A stretch of DNA of 64,000 bases from an uncultured bacterium (GTDB lineage: Bacteria > Desulfobacterota > BSN033 > UBA1163): the NCBI GenBank assembly GCA_938002255.1, contig CALLAL010000034.1:34791-98790 (forward strand), given 5' to 3'. Within the stretch, counting starts at the first letter, position 1, and every line of letters starts with the position of its first letter. Positions 36,221 to 46,682 of the stretch are shown here, piece after piece. Position numbers and translations under genes: made by a program. The notes beneath the pieces were generated by a model. That model was not told where the DNA came from. It saw only the letters and a list, made by a program, of their open reading frames with translations, and searched no databases.

Positions 36221-36916
36221 TCACTTCTTTTCCTGGATGGAGATCAGTTCCACTTCAAAGATCAAGGTGGCATTGGGACCAATTCGTGGTCCAGCGCCCC
36301 TTTCGCCATAGGCGAGCTGGGGAGGAATAAAGAGCTGCCACTTGGCTCCCTCCTCCATTAACTGGAGAGCCTCGGTCCAGCCTGGAATGACTCCGTTAAC
36401 TGGAAAACTGGCAGGTTGACCCCTGCGGTAGGAACTATCAAATTCTGTCCCATCGATCAAAGTTCCTTTATAATGAGTGGTCACCGTATCCGTCAAGTTC
36501 GGTTTTTTCCCGCTTCCTTTCTTTAACACTTTATACTGAAGGCCACTGGTCAACGTGACCACCCCCTCTTTTTTCTTGTTTTCTGCAAGAAAAGCCTCTC
36601 CTTCTTTCTTATTTTTTTCTCCCATTCTCTTGGTTACCTCCTCCTGTTTAACTTGCATCTCTTTCTGAAATGCGGCTATCGTTTCTTTAATCTCCTGATC
36701 ACTCATCAAGGGTTTACTCCCAGAGAGGCCATCTTTAATTCCCCTGAGAAGGATGTCCGGATTCACATCTACGGATTGATTTTTAAGATTCATTCCGATA
36801 TCCATCCCGATGACATAACTCAGACGATCTTTCTGATTTTTGGGCCCTTCTTTCTCTTGCCCAAAAGTCTGGTTGAAGAACAACAACACCATCATGATGA
36901 TCCCAAGGTATTTCAT
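36221..36916 (-). CDS. Exported FKBP-type peptidyl-prolyl isomerase (Mip/FkpA-like)
   Basis: 231 residues: signal peptide at 1-19 (LGIIMMVLLFFNQTFG), N-terminal dimerisation helices (20-110), then the FKBP domain (115-231) with VLKKGSGKKPNLTDTVTTHY, GTEFDSSYRRGQPASFPV, and PPQLAYGERGAG. It folds proline-containing periplasmic proteins. AGGAAGGGG precedes the ATG. Confidence 0.93.
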   Translation of the reverse strand: MKYLGIIMMVLLFFNQTFGQEKEGPKNQKDRLSYVIGMDIGMNLKNQSVDVNPDILLRGIKDGLSGSKPLMSDQEIKETIAAFQKEMQVKQEEVTKRMGEKNKKEGEAFLAENKKKEGVVTLTSGLQYKVLKKGSGKKPNLTDTVTTHYKGTLIDGTEFDSSYRRGQPASFPVNGVIPGWTEALQLMEEGAKWQLFIPPQLAYGERGAGPRIGPNATLIFEVELISIQEKK

Positions 36917-36991
36917 ATCAACCCCTTCCTGAAAACGTATTTTTATCTTAAATTTATTTAATTTTAAAAGGATATTCTTCAGGATGCAAAG

Positions 36992-37022
36992 AAAAAAGCG
37001 TCCAACTCGTGGTTAGACGCTT
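36992..37022 (-). terminator. Intrinsic terminator of the nuo operon
   Basis: On the minus strand AAGCGTC and GACGCTT pair (36996-37002 with 37016-37022) around a loop that contains an AAC/GTT pair, followed by a TTTTTT run. It lies 34 bp past the nuoN stop. Confidence 0.8.
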
Positions 37023-37055
37023 GTTGATGTTTCTTTCAACCTTTCAAAAAAGGAT

Positions 37056-38507
37056 TTACATCAATCCAGCAATCGACTTCTGAGCAAAGGAGAGAACATT
37101 AGATGGGAAGATTCCCAAGTAAAAGGTTCCAATAAGAGCTAAAATAAGGGCAAGGGTGGGAGCAGGTGAAAATGAAAGCCCTGTGATCTCTCTTTCCGGT
37201 TCCCTAAAATACATCAACACCGTTACCCGAAGATAGTAATAGACGGAGATGGCACTATTGATCATACCCAGAACCGCCAGCCAATAAAACTTTGCTTCCA
37301 CCGCCGCACTGAAGACATAGAATTTAGCCATGAATCCGCCTAAGGGAGGAATGCCTGCCATGGAGAGAAGAAAGACCGTCATGGAGGCCGCCAGAAGAGG
37401 ATATTTAAACCCCAAACCAGCATAGTCCGTAATCAATGTGTTCTCTTCTCCTTTTTTCCCGAGCAGAATCACGCAGGTAAAAGCCCCTAAATTCATAAAA
37501 GCATAAGCCATCAAGTAGAAAAGGATTCCAGAGGTTCCCAGTTTATTTCCAGCCACAAAGGCTACGAGAATATAGCCCGCATGGGCAATGCTCGAATAGG
37601 CAAGCATCCTCTTAATGTTGTTTTGCGAAATGGCTATGATGTTTCCAAAGGTCATGGTCGCCACCGCGATGAGCCACATGATGGAAGTCCAATCCGGTTG
37701 AAAGGCGGGAAGAGCCGTAAAGAAAACCCGGAGCAGAGCGGAAAATCCTGCTGCCTTTACGCCTGTGGCCATAAAAGCGGTGACGGAAGTTGGGGCCCCC
37801 TCATAGACATCGGGCGTCCACATATGAAAAGGAACGGAGGCAATCTTAAAACCAAAGCCAATTGTCAGAAAGGCCAAACTCATCAGAAGCATGGGATGAT
37901 TGAGAAGGTTTTTTGAACCGATATAAGAAGCGATGTTTTTCAGATAAAGAGATCCAGTAGCCCCATAGAGAAAGGCAATTCCATAGAGGAGAAAGCCGGT
38001 GGCAAAAGCGCCCAAAAGAAAATATTTAAATGCCGATTCCACAGACTTTTGATCCCCTCTTAACATACCTGCCAATACATAGATCGAGATAGACATGGTC
38101 TCCAGACCGAGGAAGATAATGATGAGATGGGTCCCGGCCGCCATGAGCATCATTCCAAAAGTGGCAAAAAGAATAAGTGCATAATATTCTCCGAACCCGA
38201 TTCCCTCTCTAGGGGCATAGCCGATGGAGATGAGCAGGGTCAGGAAGGCAATGATGAGAATGGTAATTTTGAAAAAGATCGCAAACCCATCCGCTGCAAA
38301 CATCTCTACAAATCCCGTTTTCCCGGTTCCCACCAGGGGAAGGGTATAGAAGAAGGCAATGGCGACACCGAGGAGACTGAGAACGCCAAGATATCCTTTC
38401 TTCTCTCCTTTGGGGGCGAAGACATCCACCAAGAGAACCAAAAATCCAAAAACGGTAATGATGATTTCCGGCGCAATGAGATAGAGATCAATATCTGGCA
38501 GTTTCAT
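37056..38507 (-). CDS. nuoN: Complex I subunit N
   Basis: 483 residues from an ATG with GGAGG upstream; a longer frame reaches 38564. About fourteen membrane helices with the antiporter motif GFGFKIASVPFHMWTPDVYEG near 225-245 (split) and NNIKRMLAYSSIAHAGY near 292-308, containing the key Lys residues of the proton channel. It is one of three antiporter-like proton-pumping subunits of the membrane arm. Last gene of the nuo operon. Confidence 0.96.
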   Translation of the reverse strand: MKLPDIDLYLIAPEIIITVFGFLVLLVDVFAPKGEKKGYLGVLSLLGVAIAFFYTLPLVGTGKTGFVEMFAADGFAIFFKITILIIAFLTLLISIGYAPREGIGFGEYYALILFATFGMMLMAAGTHLIIIFLGLETMSISIYVLAGMLRGDQKSVESAFKYFLLGAFATGFLLYGIAFLYGATGSLYLKNIASYIGSKNLLNHPMLLMSLAFLTIGFGFKIASVPFHMWTPDVYEGAPTSVTAFMATGVKAAGFSALLRVFFTALPAFQPDWTSIMWLIAVATMTFGNIIAISQNNIKRMLAYSSIAHAGYILVAFVAGNKLGTSGILFYLMAYAFMNLGAFTCVILLGKKGEENTLITDYAGLGFKYPLLAASMTVFLLSMAGIPPLGGFMAKFYVFSAAVEAKFYWLAVLGMINSAISVYYYLRVTVLMYFREPEREITGLSFSPAPTLALILALIGTFYLGIFPSNVLSFAQKSIAGLM

Positions 38508-38607
38508 CAAAAGAATCCTCCAATGAAAAAGGCTCAAAGATCCGAGGGTCTTGGGACTGATCACTTCAATCTCTGCCTAACGGTGGGCAGGCTTAACCCC
38601 TTAACCC

Positions 38608-40152
38608 CTATTTCTTAATTTCTGCAACGACCTTCGGGACAGTCAGGTCTGCTTTCATTTCCACCTTTCCCCGGAAATCCTTCAGGAACTTTTCTACGCT
38701 CACATCCATCTTGCTGAAAAAGAGTTTGGGATAGATACCCATCAGGAAGATAAGGGCAATCATCGGAATGAGCGTAAGGATTTCGCGAGCATTAAGGTCT
38801 TTTAACCCTTCGTTCTTGGGATTGGTGATCTTTCCAAACATGACTCGCTGGAACATCCAGAGCATATAAGCGGCTCCCAAGATGACCCCAACGGCTGCCA
38901 AGACACCATAGACTGTATTGGCCTGAAACGCTCCTAAAAGGATGAGAAACTCTCCTACAAAACCGTTTGTGCTTGGAAGGCCAATCGAAGAGAGAGTCAC
39001 AATCATAAAGAAGACTGCAAAGACAGGCATCACTTTTGAAATGCCTCCAAAATCGGCGATGAGCCGGGTGTGCCTCCGTTCATAAATCATTCCCACGATC
39101 AAGAACAGAGAACCGGTGCTGATCCCGTGATTGAGCATCTGATAGATGGAACCCTGGACCCCCTGGGTGTTGAGAGCAAACATCCCCAGCATGACATAGC
39201 CCAGGTGACTCACGCTTGAAAAAGCGACCAGCCTCTTGAGGTCCGGTTGCATCATCGATACCAGAGCCCCATAGATAATTCCAATGAGGGCTAAGACGGA
39301 GATGAGTGGCATCAGTTCAAGGGCAGCATGTGGAAAGAGAGGGATCGCAAAACGGATAAAACCATAAGTTCCCATCTTCAGTAAGACACCCGCTAAAATC
39401 ACACTTCCCGCAGTCGGAGCTTCGGTGTGTGCATCAGGCAACCAGGTATGAAAGGGAAACATCGGTACTTTAATCGCAAAAGCCAATGCAAAGGCTCCAA
39501 AAAGCCAGTATTGAGTTCCAACAGGAATGCCAAGTTTGTAGAGTTCAAGGACATCGAAGGTGGCTTTGCCAGTCGCCTTGAGATTGATAAAATAGAGGGC
39601 CAAAATAGCCACCAGCATAAGAACGCTTCCTGCCATGGTAAAGAGGAAAAATTTTATGGCGGCATAAATCCGTCGGGCAGGATTCCCCCATACACCGATC
39701 AGGAGATACATCGGAATAAGCATGACCTCCCAGAAGACATAGAAAAGGATGAGATCCAGAGCAACAAGGGCACCGACCATTCCTGTCTCCAAGAAAAGGA
39801 AAGAGACCATATACTCCTTTACCCGAAAGGTGATAGCGGTCCAGGAGCAGAGAACGCAGAGGACGGTTAGAAAGGTTGTGAGAAGGACAAGGAGAAGACT
39901 GATCCCATCAATCCCAATCTTATAGCTGATCCCATAGGCTTCCACCCACCACCAGTCCTCAAGAAACTGCATGGCGGCCGTGGTCGAATCGAAACGGAAG
40001 AAAAGAGGCAAAGAAACCACAAATTCGATTAAAGCAACAACGAGGGTCACCCACCGGATGGTCTCATCTTTTTTAAGAAAGAGGAGAAGAACGGCACCTG
40101 CCAGTGGAAAGAAAATCAAGAAGGATAGAATGGGAATTCCCAAAATGTCCAT
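38608..40152 (-). CDS. nuoM: Complex I subunit M
   Basis: 514 residues. Antiporter family: [24 protein letters not shown] near 223-245 (split) and [20 protein letters not shown] near 305-324. About fourteen helices and a charged C-terminal tail. AAGGAG precedes the ATG; 28 bp downstream of nuoL. Confidence 0.96.
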   Translation of the reverse strand: MDILGIPILSFLIFFPLAGAVLLLFLKKDETIRWVTLVVALIEFVVSLPLFFRFDSTTAAMQFLEDWWWVEAYGISYKIGIDGISLLLVLLTTFLTVLCVLCSWTAITFRVKEYMVSFLFLETGMVGALVALDLILFYVFWEVMLIPMYLLIGVWGNPARRIYAAIKFFLFTMAGSVLMLVAILALYFINLKATGKATFDVLELYKLGIPVGTQYWLFGAFALAFAIKVPMFPFHTWLPDAHTEAPTAGSVILAGVLLKMGTYGFIRFAIPLFPHAALELMPLISVLALIGIIYGALVSMMQPDLKRLVAFSSVSHLGYVMLGMFALNTQGVQGSIYQMLNHGISTGSLFLIVGMIYERRHTRLIADFGGISKVMPVFAVFFMIVTLSSIGLPSTNGFVGEFLILLGAFQANTVYGVLAAVGVILGAAYMLWMFQRVMFGKITNPKNEGLKDLNAREILTLIPMIALIFLMGIYPKLFFSKMDVSVEKFLKDFRGKVEMKADLTVPKVVAEIKK

Positions 40153-40180
40153 GGAATTAACTCCTTGTCACTCGTGTGAT

Positions 40181-42154
40181 TTAGAAGAATGCCCGCATGA
40201 TATAGTAGAGGGCCAATATAACTCCACCCACAATCATTGAAACGGCATAGTTCTGAACAAAACCTGTCTGCATCCTTCTCATCAAGCTTGAGAGCCATCC
40301 AATGAAATAGGCGATGCCATTGACTGTTCCATCAATAATAAACTCATCAAATCCCTTCCAGAGCCCCATCCCCAATTTCTTTAAGGAATTAACAAAGAGG
40401 ACTTGATAGAGTTCATCCACATAATATTTATTGGCCACCAGGCGATAGAGTCCTGAGTATTGTTCGGCAAGTCTTTTAGGCAGGATGGGGTTCTTCAGAT
40501 ATAAAAAGTAGGCGATCCCTATACCGGTAAGTGCAATCAGCACGGAGAGGACCATCAAAAAGAGTTCGAGCGCAGTCGAATGGCCTCCCTGAGCACCTCC
40601 AGCGGCCCAGGCCTGAGCAAGGATAGAAAAACCGGCATGGGCTTTCCCAGGCTCAGGTCCTCCTCCCACCACTGGTGCTAAGAATTCATGAATATGGTTG
40701 GCGCCTCCTAACACATGGGGAACGCCCACATAACCTCCAACGATGGATAAGAAGGCCAAAACCATCAGAGGTACGGTCATAATTTTGGGCGATTCATGAA
40801 TATGATGCGCCACATGGTGGTCCACCCTCGACTCCCCGAAGAAGGTCATAAAGAGGGCCCGGAACATATAGAAGGCCGTCATCCCTGCGGCAATGGCAGC
40901 CACCATCCAGAGCAAAAAATGGCCGCGAGGACTGGAAAAAGCCATCCATAGGATCTCATCCTTGCTGAAGAAACCCGAAAGTCCGGGAATGCCTGCGATC
41001 GCTAACGTGGCGATGAAGAACGTTCCGAAGGTAATAGGAATCTTTGATCGCAGCGCCCCCATCTTTCGGATGTCGAGTTCTCCACTGAGGGCATGCATGA
41101 CGCTTCCTGCTCCCAAGAAGAGAAGTCCTTTGAAGAAAGCATGGGTCATCAGGTGAAAGATTCCTGCTGAATAAGCCCCCACCCCGACCGCGAGAAACAT
41201 ATACCCTAACTGGCTGATGGTTGAGTAAGCCAGAATCTTTTTGAGATCATATTGACAGAAACCAATGGAGGCGGTGAAGATAGCCGTGGCCACTCCCACG
41301 ATCGCCACAACTGCCATAGCTATGGGCGCCATATTATAAAGGACGCTACACCGAGCGACCATATAGACCCCTGCCGTCACCATGGTGGCGGCATGGATCA
41401 AGGAGCTAACAGGTGTAGGACCCTCCATCGCATCAGGAAGCCAGACATAAAGTGGAATCTGAGCCGACTTCCCGCAAGCCCCTACAAAGAGCAGAAGGGT
41501 AATCGCCGTGACGGTTGCCGTGTCGAGCTGACCTGCTTTAGCAAAAGCATCGGTAAAATCAAGGGTTCCCAAGTTGACAAAGATGAGAAACATTCCAAGG
41601 ATGAAACCGAAGTCTCCGACCCGGTTGACGACAAAGGCTTTCTTGCCCGCATTGGCGGCTGAATCCTTCTCATACCAGAAACCGATCAGGAGGTAGGAGC
41701 ACAGGCCCACCCCTTCCCAGCCTACAAACATCAAAAGGAAGTTATTGGCCAGAACAAGGTTGAGCATCATGAAGACAAAGAGGTTCAGATAGGTAAAGTA
41801 TCGAGTATAACCTGGGTCGTCGTGCATGTATCCAACAGAATAGATGTGAATGAAAAAGCTGACGCCCGTTACCACCAGAGCCATGAGGATGGAGAGGGGA
41901 TCAATCTGATAGCCAATGACAGTCTGAAAGGAACCTGAAACCACCCAGTCGAAGATTACCTTTTCAAAATGTCTCTCCGAGGCAGGTTTGCCGATCAATT
42001 CGAAGAAGATGAGAATGGAGGTAAGAAAGGAAAGTCCGATGGCAGCAGGACCTACAACACTCACCACGCCTTTTCCCAAACGCCTCCCCAATAATCCATT
42101 AATCAAAAACCCAATTGCAGGAAATAGAGGTATGAGCCACACATAGTCAAGCAT
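40181..42154 (-). CDS. nuoL: Complex I subunit L
   Basis: 657 residues, full-length NuoL. Antiporter core with SAQIPLYVWLPDAMEGPTPVS near 223-243 (split), DLKKILAYSTISQLGY near 308-323, and the long C-terminal amphipathic region (residues 470-657) corresponding to helix HL and TM16, with KYYVDELYQVLFVNSLKK. It pumps protons (or Na+) in the distal arm. AAAGGAG precedes the ATG. Confidence 0.96.
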   Translation of the reverse strand: MLDYVWLIPLFPAIGFLINGLLGRRLGKGVVSVVGPAAIGLSFLTSILIFFELIGKPASERHFEKVIFDWVVSGSFQTVIGYQIDPLSILMALVVTGVSFFIHIYSVGYMHDDPGYTRYFTYLNLFVFMMLNLVLANNFLLMFVGWEGVGLCSYLLIGFWYEKDSAANAGKKAFVVNRVGDFGFILGMFLIFVNLGTLDFTDAFAKAGQLDTATVTAITLLLFVGACGKSAQIPLYVWLPDAMEGPTPVSSLIHAATMVTAGVYMVARCSVLYNMAPIAMAVVAIVGVATAIFTASIGFCQYDLKKILAYSTISQLGYMFLAVGVGAYSAGIFHLMTHAFFKGLLFLGAGSVMHALSGELDIRKMGALRSKIPITFGTFFIATLAIAGIPGLSGFFSKDEILWMAFSSPRGHFLLWMVAAIAAGMTAFYMFRALFMTFFGESRVDHHVAHHIHESPKIMTVPLMVLAFLSIVGGYVGVPHVLGGANHIHEFLAPVVGGGPEPGKAHAGFSILAQAWAAGGAQGGHSTALELFLMVLSVLIALTGIGIAYFLYLKNPILPKRLAEQYSGLYRLVANKYYVDELYQVLFVNSLKKLGMGLWKGFDEFIIDGTVNGIAYFIGWLSSLMRRMQTGFVQNYAVSMIVGGVILALYYIMRAFF

Positions 42155-42214
42155 GAAAAACTCCTTTTACGCCCACCCTACCTTTCTCCTTTGAGGGGAG
42201 AGGGTTTGGAGGGA

Positions 42215-42532
42215 TCACCACTTTAACAGATTCACTTCATCGACGTTGACCGTCTCTCTTGAACGATAAAGCATGACAAAAATCGCTAACCCCACGGCAG
42301 CCTCTGCGGCAGCGACTGCCATCACGAAAAAGGCAAAAATGACGCCATCGATGGACTGAAGAAAGCGAGAAAAGGTGATGAAACTTAAATTGACCGCATT
42401 GAGCATCAATTCAATACAGATGAAAACCACGATGGCATTGCGTCGGGTGATGGCGCCGATCACGCCAATCATAAAAAGAATTCCACTCAATATGAGATAA
42501 AGAGCAGGAGGAATGGTTGGAACGACCCACAT
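42215..42532 (-). CDS. nuoK: Complex I subunit K
   Basis: 105 residues, three membrane helices. Conserved glutamate in [13 protein letters not shown] near 39-51 and the second in [13 protein letters not shown] near 76-88. AAGGAG precedes the ATG. It lies 12 bp after nuoJ. Confidence 0.95.
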   Translation of the reverse strand: MWVVPTIPPALYLILSGILFMIGVIGAITRRNAIVVFICIELMLNAVNLSFITFSRFLQSIDGVIFAFFVMAVAAAEAAVGLAIFVMLYRSRETVNVDEVNLLKW

Positions 42533-42544
42533 AACTTTTTCTCC

Positions 42545-43072
42545 TTATGTCCTTTTCTTGCTTAAAATCACTGCACCAATGATCGCCACCGTTAAGAGAA
42601 TGGCACTGATCTCAAAAGGAAACACATAATCCGTGAAGAGCGATTCCCCAACGGTTTTGACGTTGTTAGCCATTCTGTCAGGGGTAAGGGAGCCTATTTC
42701 TCCGGTTGGCGGTTTGGCGACAACGCTATAGAGAAGCCCGAAGAGAAACAGAAGCGCCAAGAACACACCCACAATCTTTGAATAAACGACTTTCATTTTG
42801 GAACGAAGCTCAACCTCCAGATCCAACAGCATGATGATGAAGACGATGAGCATGACAATGGCCCCGGCGTAAACCACCACCTGGATAATGGCAATGAACG
42901 GGCTATAGAGGAGGATATATAAAACCGCCACACAGAGAAGGGTCAACACCATAAAGAGGGCACTATGGATAGGGTTTTTTCGCGTAATGACCAGCAGGGA
43001 GGCAACAATCGAGACGAAGGCCATTCCCAAAAAGATCAACCACTGAAAGAGGATTCCAAAATTTTCAGCCAT
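42545..43072 (-). CDS. nuoJ: Complex I subunit J
   Basis: 175 residues, five membrane helices, with HSALFMVLTLLCVAVLYILL near 36-55 and VVVYAGAIVMLIVFIIMLLD near 65-84 (the pi-bulge helix region). Standard part of the proximal membrane arm. Confidence 0.95.
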   Translation of the reverse strand: MAENFGILFQWLIFLGMAFVSIVASLLVITRKNPIHSALFMVLTLLCVAVLYILLYSPFIAIIQVVVYAGAIVMLIVFIIMLLDLEVELRSKMKVVYSKIVGVFLALLFLFGLLYSVVAKPPTGEIGSLTPDRMANNVKTVGESLFTDYVFPFEISAILLTVAIIGAVILSKKRT

Positions 43073-43134
43073 GGTCTAACTCCAGATGTTTATGTGATGG
43101 GCACCTTGCCCTAAGGAACATGCCCGATTGATTT

Positions 43135-43548
43135 TTATGGGTTCTTCTTTTTCTCCTCTAAAAGCTTCTCCGTATTCATGAGATAGGGTGTTCTCTCCCC
43201 TTCGACCCATTCATAATTCTTTCCTACGAAGATGGCATTGACCGGACAGGCTTCCTCGCAATAACCGCAGAAGATACATCTCAGGGCATCCAGTTCATAG
43301 GTTAAAGGATAGCGCCTCCCCTCTTCGTCTTCCGAGGTTTCGATGTAGATGCATTGGGAAGGACAGACCGCCATACAGAGGCCACAGGCCACGCATTTGG
43401 TTCTCCCCTGCTCATCCTTCTCAAAATACTGGATTCCTCTCCAGCGCTTGGCAGGTGGTACCTTCTGCTCTGGATATTGAATGGTGATCGGTCTGGAAAA
43501 AAACCGCCCCAAGGTAAAGGCCAACCCTTTTAGCAACGGGATAATCAT
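43135..43548 (-). CDS. nuoI: Complex I subunit I (8Fe ferredoxin-like)
   Basis: 137 residues from the ATG with AGGAG 6 bases upstream; a TTG lies two codons earlier. Two 4Fe-4S motifs: CVACGLCMAVCPSQC near 52-66 and CIFCGYCEEACPVNAI near 91-106. It carries clusters N6a and N6b toward NuoB. A membrane-tethering N-terminal region precedes them. Confidence 0.96.
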   Translation of the reverse strand: MIIPLLKGLAFTLGRFFSRPITIQYPEQKVPPAKRWRGIQYFEKDEQGRTKCVACGLCMAVCPSQCIYIETSEDEEGRRYPLTYELDALRCIFCGYCEEACPVNAIFVGKNYEWVEGERTPYLMNTEKLLEEKKKNP

Positions 43549-43561
43549 ACCCAACTCCTTC

Positions 43562-44581
43562 TTAACCTTTCAGCAACATAACAAAAGCGGTGATCAGAAT
43601 ATTGATCAACGTCAACTCAAACAGCACTTTCCAGCCAAATTTCATGATCTGGTCATAGCGAAGTCTTGGAAAAGTTCCTCTTTGCCAGATGAAGAAGAAG
43701 ATCAAGATAAATACCTTTGCCCCAAACCAGAAGACCCCAGGGATAAACTCAAGAAATGGCAAAGGAGCCTGCCATCCGCCCAAGAAAAGGGTTACGGCGA
43801 TAGAAGCCACAGTAATCATATGGGCATATTCTGCCATGAAAAAGAGGGCAAATTTCATACTGCTATATTCGATGTTAAATCCACAGGCAAGCTCTGATTC
43901 GGCTTCAGGCATGTCAAAGGGAGTTCGGTTGATTTCAGCAAGTGCACAGACGATGAAGAAGACGAAAGCGGCAGGTTGATAAATAATATTCCAATGCCAG
44001 AACCCTCCAGCCTGAAGAGCAACGATCTCGGTCAAGCGGAGACTTTGGGATAAGAGAATCACGCCCACGATGGAAAGACCGAGGGCAACTTCATAACTGA
44101 TCATTTGAGCCGCCGCTCGAAGAGAACCGGTGAGGCCGTATTTATTCCCGGACGCCCAACCGCCGAGGACAATACCGAATTCTCCCAGCGAGGCAATGCC
44201 AAACACATAGAGGAGTCCGATATCAATATCAGCAATCCGAAGTTTGACCACGTAGTCCGTTCCCGGTAGGGTAAACTGGTTTCCAAAAGGGATGACCGCA
44301 AACATGCTGATCGCCGAGATGATGGCAATCATAGGAGCCAGAACAAAGACCGGTTTATCAGCACTCCCAGGGATCAGATCTTCTTTGAAGAAGGCTTTAA
44401 TCCCATCTGAAAAGGGTTGAAGTAGTCCAAAAGGACCACAGCGATTGGGACCGAAACGAATTTGAATGTGGCCCAATACCTTTCGTTCCAACCAGGTTAA
44501 ATAGGCCACGGAGAGCATGAGGCATGCAAAGACCACCACACATTTGATAATTGTTTCGATGAGAAAATAAAAGACCTGCAT
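43562..44581 (-). CDS. nuoH: Complex I subunit H
   Basis: 339 residues, eight membrane helices. Quinone-chamber motifs: LERKVLGHIQIRFGPNRCGP near 31-50, GSLRAAAQMISYEVALG near 150-166, and RTPFDMPEAESELACGFNIEY near 218-238 (split). GAGGAG precedes the ATG. It follows the NuoF/GltD hybrid by 25 bp, an unusual neighbour order. Confidence 0.96.
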   Translation of the reverse strand: MQVFYFLIETIIKCVVVFACLMLSVAYLTWLERKVLGHIQIRFGPNRCGPFGLLQPFSDGIKAFFKEDLIPGSADKPVFVLAPMIAIISAISMFAVIPFGNQFTLPGTDYVVKLRIADIDIGLLYVFGIASLGEFGIVLGGWASGNKYGLTGSLRAAAQMISYEVALGLSIVGVILLSQSLRLTEIVALQAGGFWHWNIIYQPAAFVFFIVCALAEINRTPFDMPEAESELACGFNIEYSSMKFALFFMAEYAHMITVASIAVTLFLGGWQAPLPFLEFIPGVFWFGAKVFILIFFFIWQRGTFPRLRYDQIMKFGWKVLFELTLINILITAFVMLLKG

Positions 44582-44606
44582 CCTGCGTCTCCTCTAAACC
44601 TCTTGT

Positions 44607-46559
44607 TTAAACTGCAAACAACCCGACCCGGACACACCGAAGGCAACGTTCTGCCTCTTTCTGGGCGACAGGAATAGGAAATCCTTTTTCCACTTCATCA
44701 AAGACCCATTTTCTCGTTTCCGGAGGAAGCATCTCCAGCATGGCCCTCTTCTGGCCACCTGGAACCCCGATCTTCTCATCCTTCGAATAGACCTTGATCT
44801 TTTCCATCAAGGTTTCGAGACGTTCCTCTTCTGACTCCTTGACCTCGACCCCCCTCAGATAGGCGTCAATCTTTTCAGCAACTCTTTTCCCGTGACCCGC
44901 TGCACGGACCAGGACATCGGGGCCGGTCACACAATCCCCACCGGAAAAGATCTCAGGCCGACTGGTTTGAAACGTCCCTTCCTGAATAGCGATAGTAGAT
45001 CGTTTGGTCGTCTTGATTCCGAGCTGTTCTTCAAGAAAGGAGAGATCAATGGCCTGTCCGATGGCAGGAATGGCAATATCGGCTTCAATGAAGAACTCCG
45101 ACCCTTTGATGGGAACAGGCCTTCGCCTTCCACTCTCATCTGGCTCTCCCAATTCCATCCGGATGCATTCCATCCCGACGACCTTTCCCTCCTTTGCAAC
45201 AATTCGGATCGGATTGCAGAGGTAGTGAAATTTGACCCCCTCTTCTTCAGCATCGTGGATCTCCACCCGGTCTGCAGGCATCTCTTTTTTGGTCCGTCGA
45301 TAGACCAGGTTGACATCCGGCTTCCCAATCCGGAAAGAGGAACGAACACAATCAATCGCCACATTTCCACCGCCGACGACCACCACCCTCTTTCCTTCAG
45401 GATAGGGATCTCTTCCAAGGTTGATTTCCAGGAGATAATAAACTCCGGGGATGAATCCCTTGTATCCCTTATCCTCTCCCTCCACACCCATGGGCGTATT
45501 GGTCTGGGCTCCCACAGCAATATAGATGGCTTTGTACCCCTGCTCGAGCATCTGGGAGAGGGTAATATCTTTTCCGACCTGGACGTTATAACGAATCTCC
45601 ACGCCTAACTGCTCCACGAGGCTGGCTTCGTATCTGACGATATGTCTGGGTAACCGATAGTCTGGAATGCCGACTGCCGCCATCCCTCCTGGCTCCCCTA
45701 ACCTTTCAAAGATCGTCACAGGATACCCTTTTAAGGCTAAATAATAAGCACAGGTCAAACCAGAAGGCCCGGCACCGATGATGGCTACTTTTTCAGAACG
45801 GGTTGGCGCCTTGGTCACTTCCGGTTTAATCCCTCTCTCCAATTCATAATCTGCCACAAATCGTTTGAGCCATTTGATCGAAACGCACTCATCCACATTC
45901 TGTCGCCGACAGTTGTCCTCGCACGGACGGATGCAGACCCTTCCAAGGATTCCGGCCAGGCAGGTGGCCTCCCGGATAGCAGCCAATGACTCTGTATAAC
46001 GTCCCTCTTTGATCAATTCGACGTAACGGGTAATGGGGAGATGGGATGGGCAGGCACTTTCACAGGGAGCGGTCACCTTTATTTTATATTCCTGTCTCGG
46101 AATCTTCTTTTTTGAACGAATCGCCTCGGAAAATTCTTCTTTATAGTACTCAAGGGCATGAAGCACAGGTTTAGGTCCGGTCTGCCCAAGGTTACATTTG
46201 GAACTGCTGAGGATCATCTCCCCCAACGACTTCAACTGATCTAAATCCTCTAATTTCCCTTCGCCCTCAGCAATCCGATTCAGGAGGGTAGACATGATCT
46301 CTGTACCAACCCGGCAGGGAGTACATTTCCCGCAAGACTCTTTCTGGACTGCCTCCATGTAAGCCCGCACAAGATCAACGAGGTTGACCTCCGGGTCTCG
46401 AATGGCAATTCCATCCCAGCCGATGAAGGCTTTGATCTTCTTTTCATGATCAAATTCGAGGGGGAGATTGAGATGAGGAACGGGTTGTCTTTCTCTATCT
46501 GTTTTCCCTCGATTATCTATGACCGTCCCCCCCCAGCTGCTAAAAAGAATATCTGTCAT
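44607..46559 (-). CDS. Hybrid NuoF-type 4Fe-4S domain fused to GltD-like FAD/NAD(P) oxidoreductase
   Basis: 650 residues. Residues 45-145 match the C-terminal NuoF domain with its 4Fe-4S ligands (SCGKCTPCR at 75-83 and Cys122), but the NADH/FMN half of NuoF is absent. Residues 160-240 hold GltD-type N-terminal cysteines (166, 170, 200, 209, 213, 217). FAD site GAGPSG is at 262-267 and NAD(P) site VVVGGGNVAIDC near 400, ending with a CxxC tail. It sits in place of nuoEFG between nuoD and nuoH. It likely oxidises NAD(P)H, or passes electrons to or from formate dehydrogenase, for complex I; this function is inferred. Confidence 0.85.
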   Translation of the reverse strand: MTDILFSSWGGTVIDNRGKTDRERQPVPHLNLPLEFDHEKKIKAFIGWDGIAIRDPEVNLVDLVRAYMEAVQKESCGKCTPCRVGTEIMSTLLNRIAEGEGKLEDLDQLKSLGEMILSSSKCNLGQTGPKPVLHALEYYKEEFSEAIRSKKKIPRQEYKIKVTAPCESACPSHLPITRYVELIKEGRYTESLAAIREATCLAGILGRVCIRPCEDNCRRQNVDECVSIKWLKRFVADYELERGIKPEVTKAPTRSEKVAIIGAGPSGLTCAYYLALKGYPVTIFERLGEPGGMAAVGIPDYRLPRHIVRYEASLVEQLGVEIRYNVQVGKDITLSQMLEQGYKAIYIAVGAQTNTPMGVEGEDKGYKGFIPGVYYLLEINLGRDPYPEGKRVVVVGGGNVAIDCVRSSFRIGKPDVNLVYRRTKKEMPADRVEIHDAEEEGVKFHYLCNPIRIVAKEGKVVGMECIRMELGEPDESGRRRPVPIKGSEFFIEADIAIPAIGQAIDLSFLEEQLGIKTTKRSTIAIQEGTFQTSRPEIFSGGDCVTGPDVLVRAAGHGKRVAEKIDAYLRGVEVKESEEERLETLMEKIKVYSKDEKIGVPGGQKRAMLEMLPPETRKWVFDEVEKGFPIPVAQKEAERCLRCVRVGLFAV

Positions 46560-46682
46560 AAGGACCCCTCATGTTTTTAAAATCCGAAATCCGAATATCG
46601 AAACCCAAAAACAAAAATCACTTTCCTTGGGAAAATTTAAATTGGGTTCAACATTCAAATGTTGTGCATCGCATGTTTTCAC

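Noticed and set aside
46571..46620. AATCCGAAATCCGAATATCGAAACCC, a short tandem-like stretch upstream of the hybrid gene
   Set aside because: Looks like simple AT-rich drift in a 123-bp gap; no second copy, no palindrome, no regulatory match.
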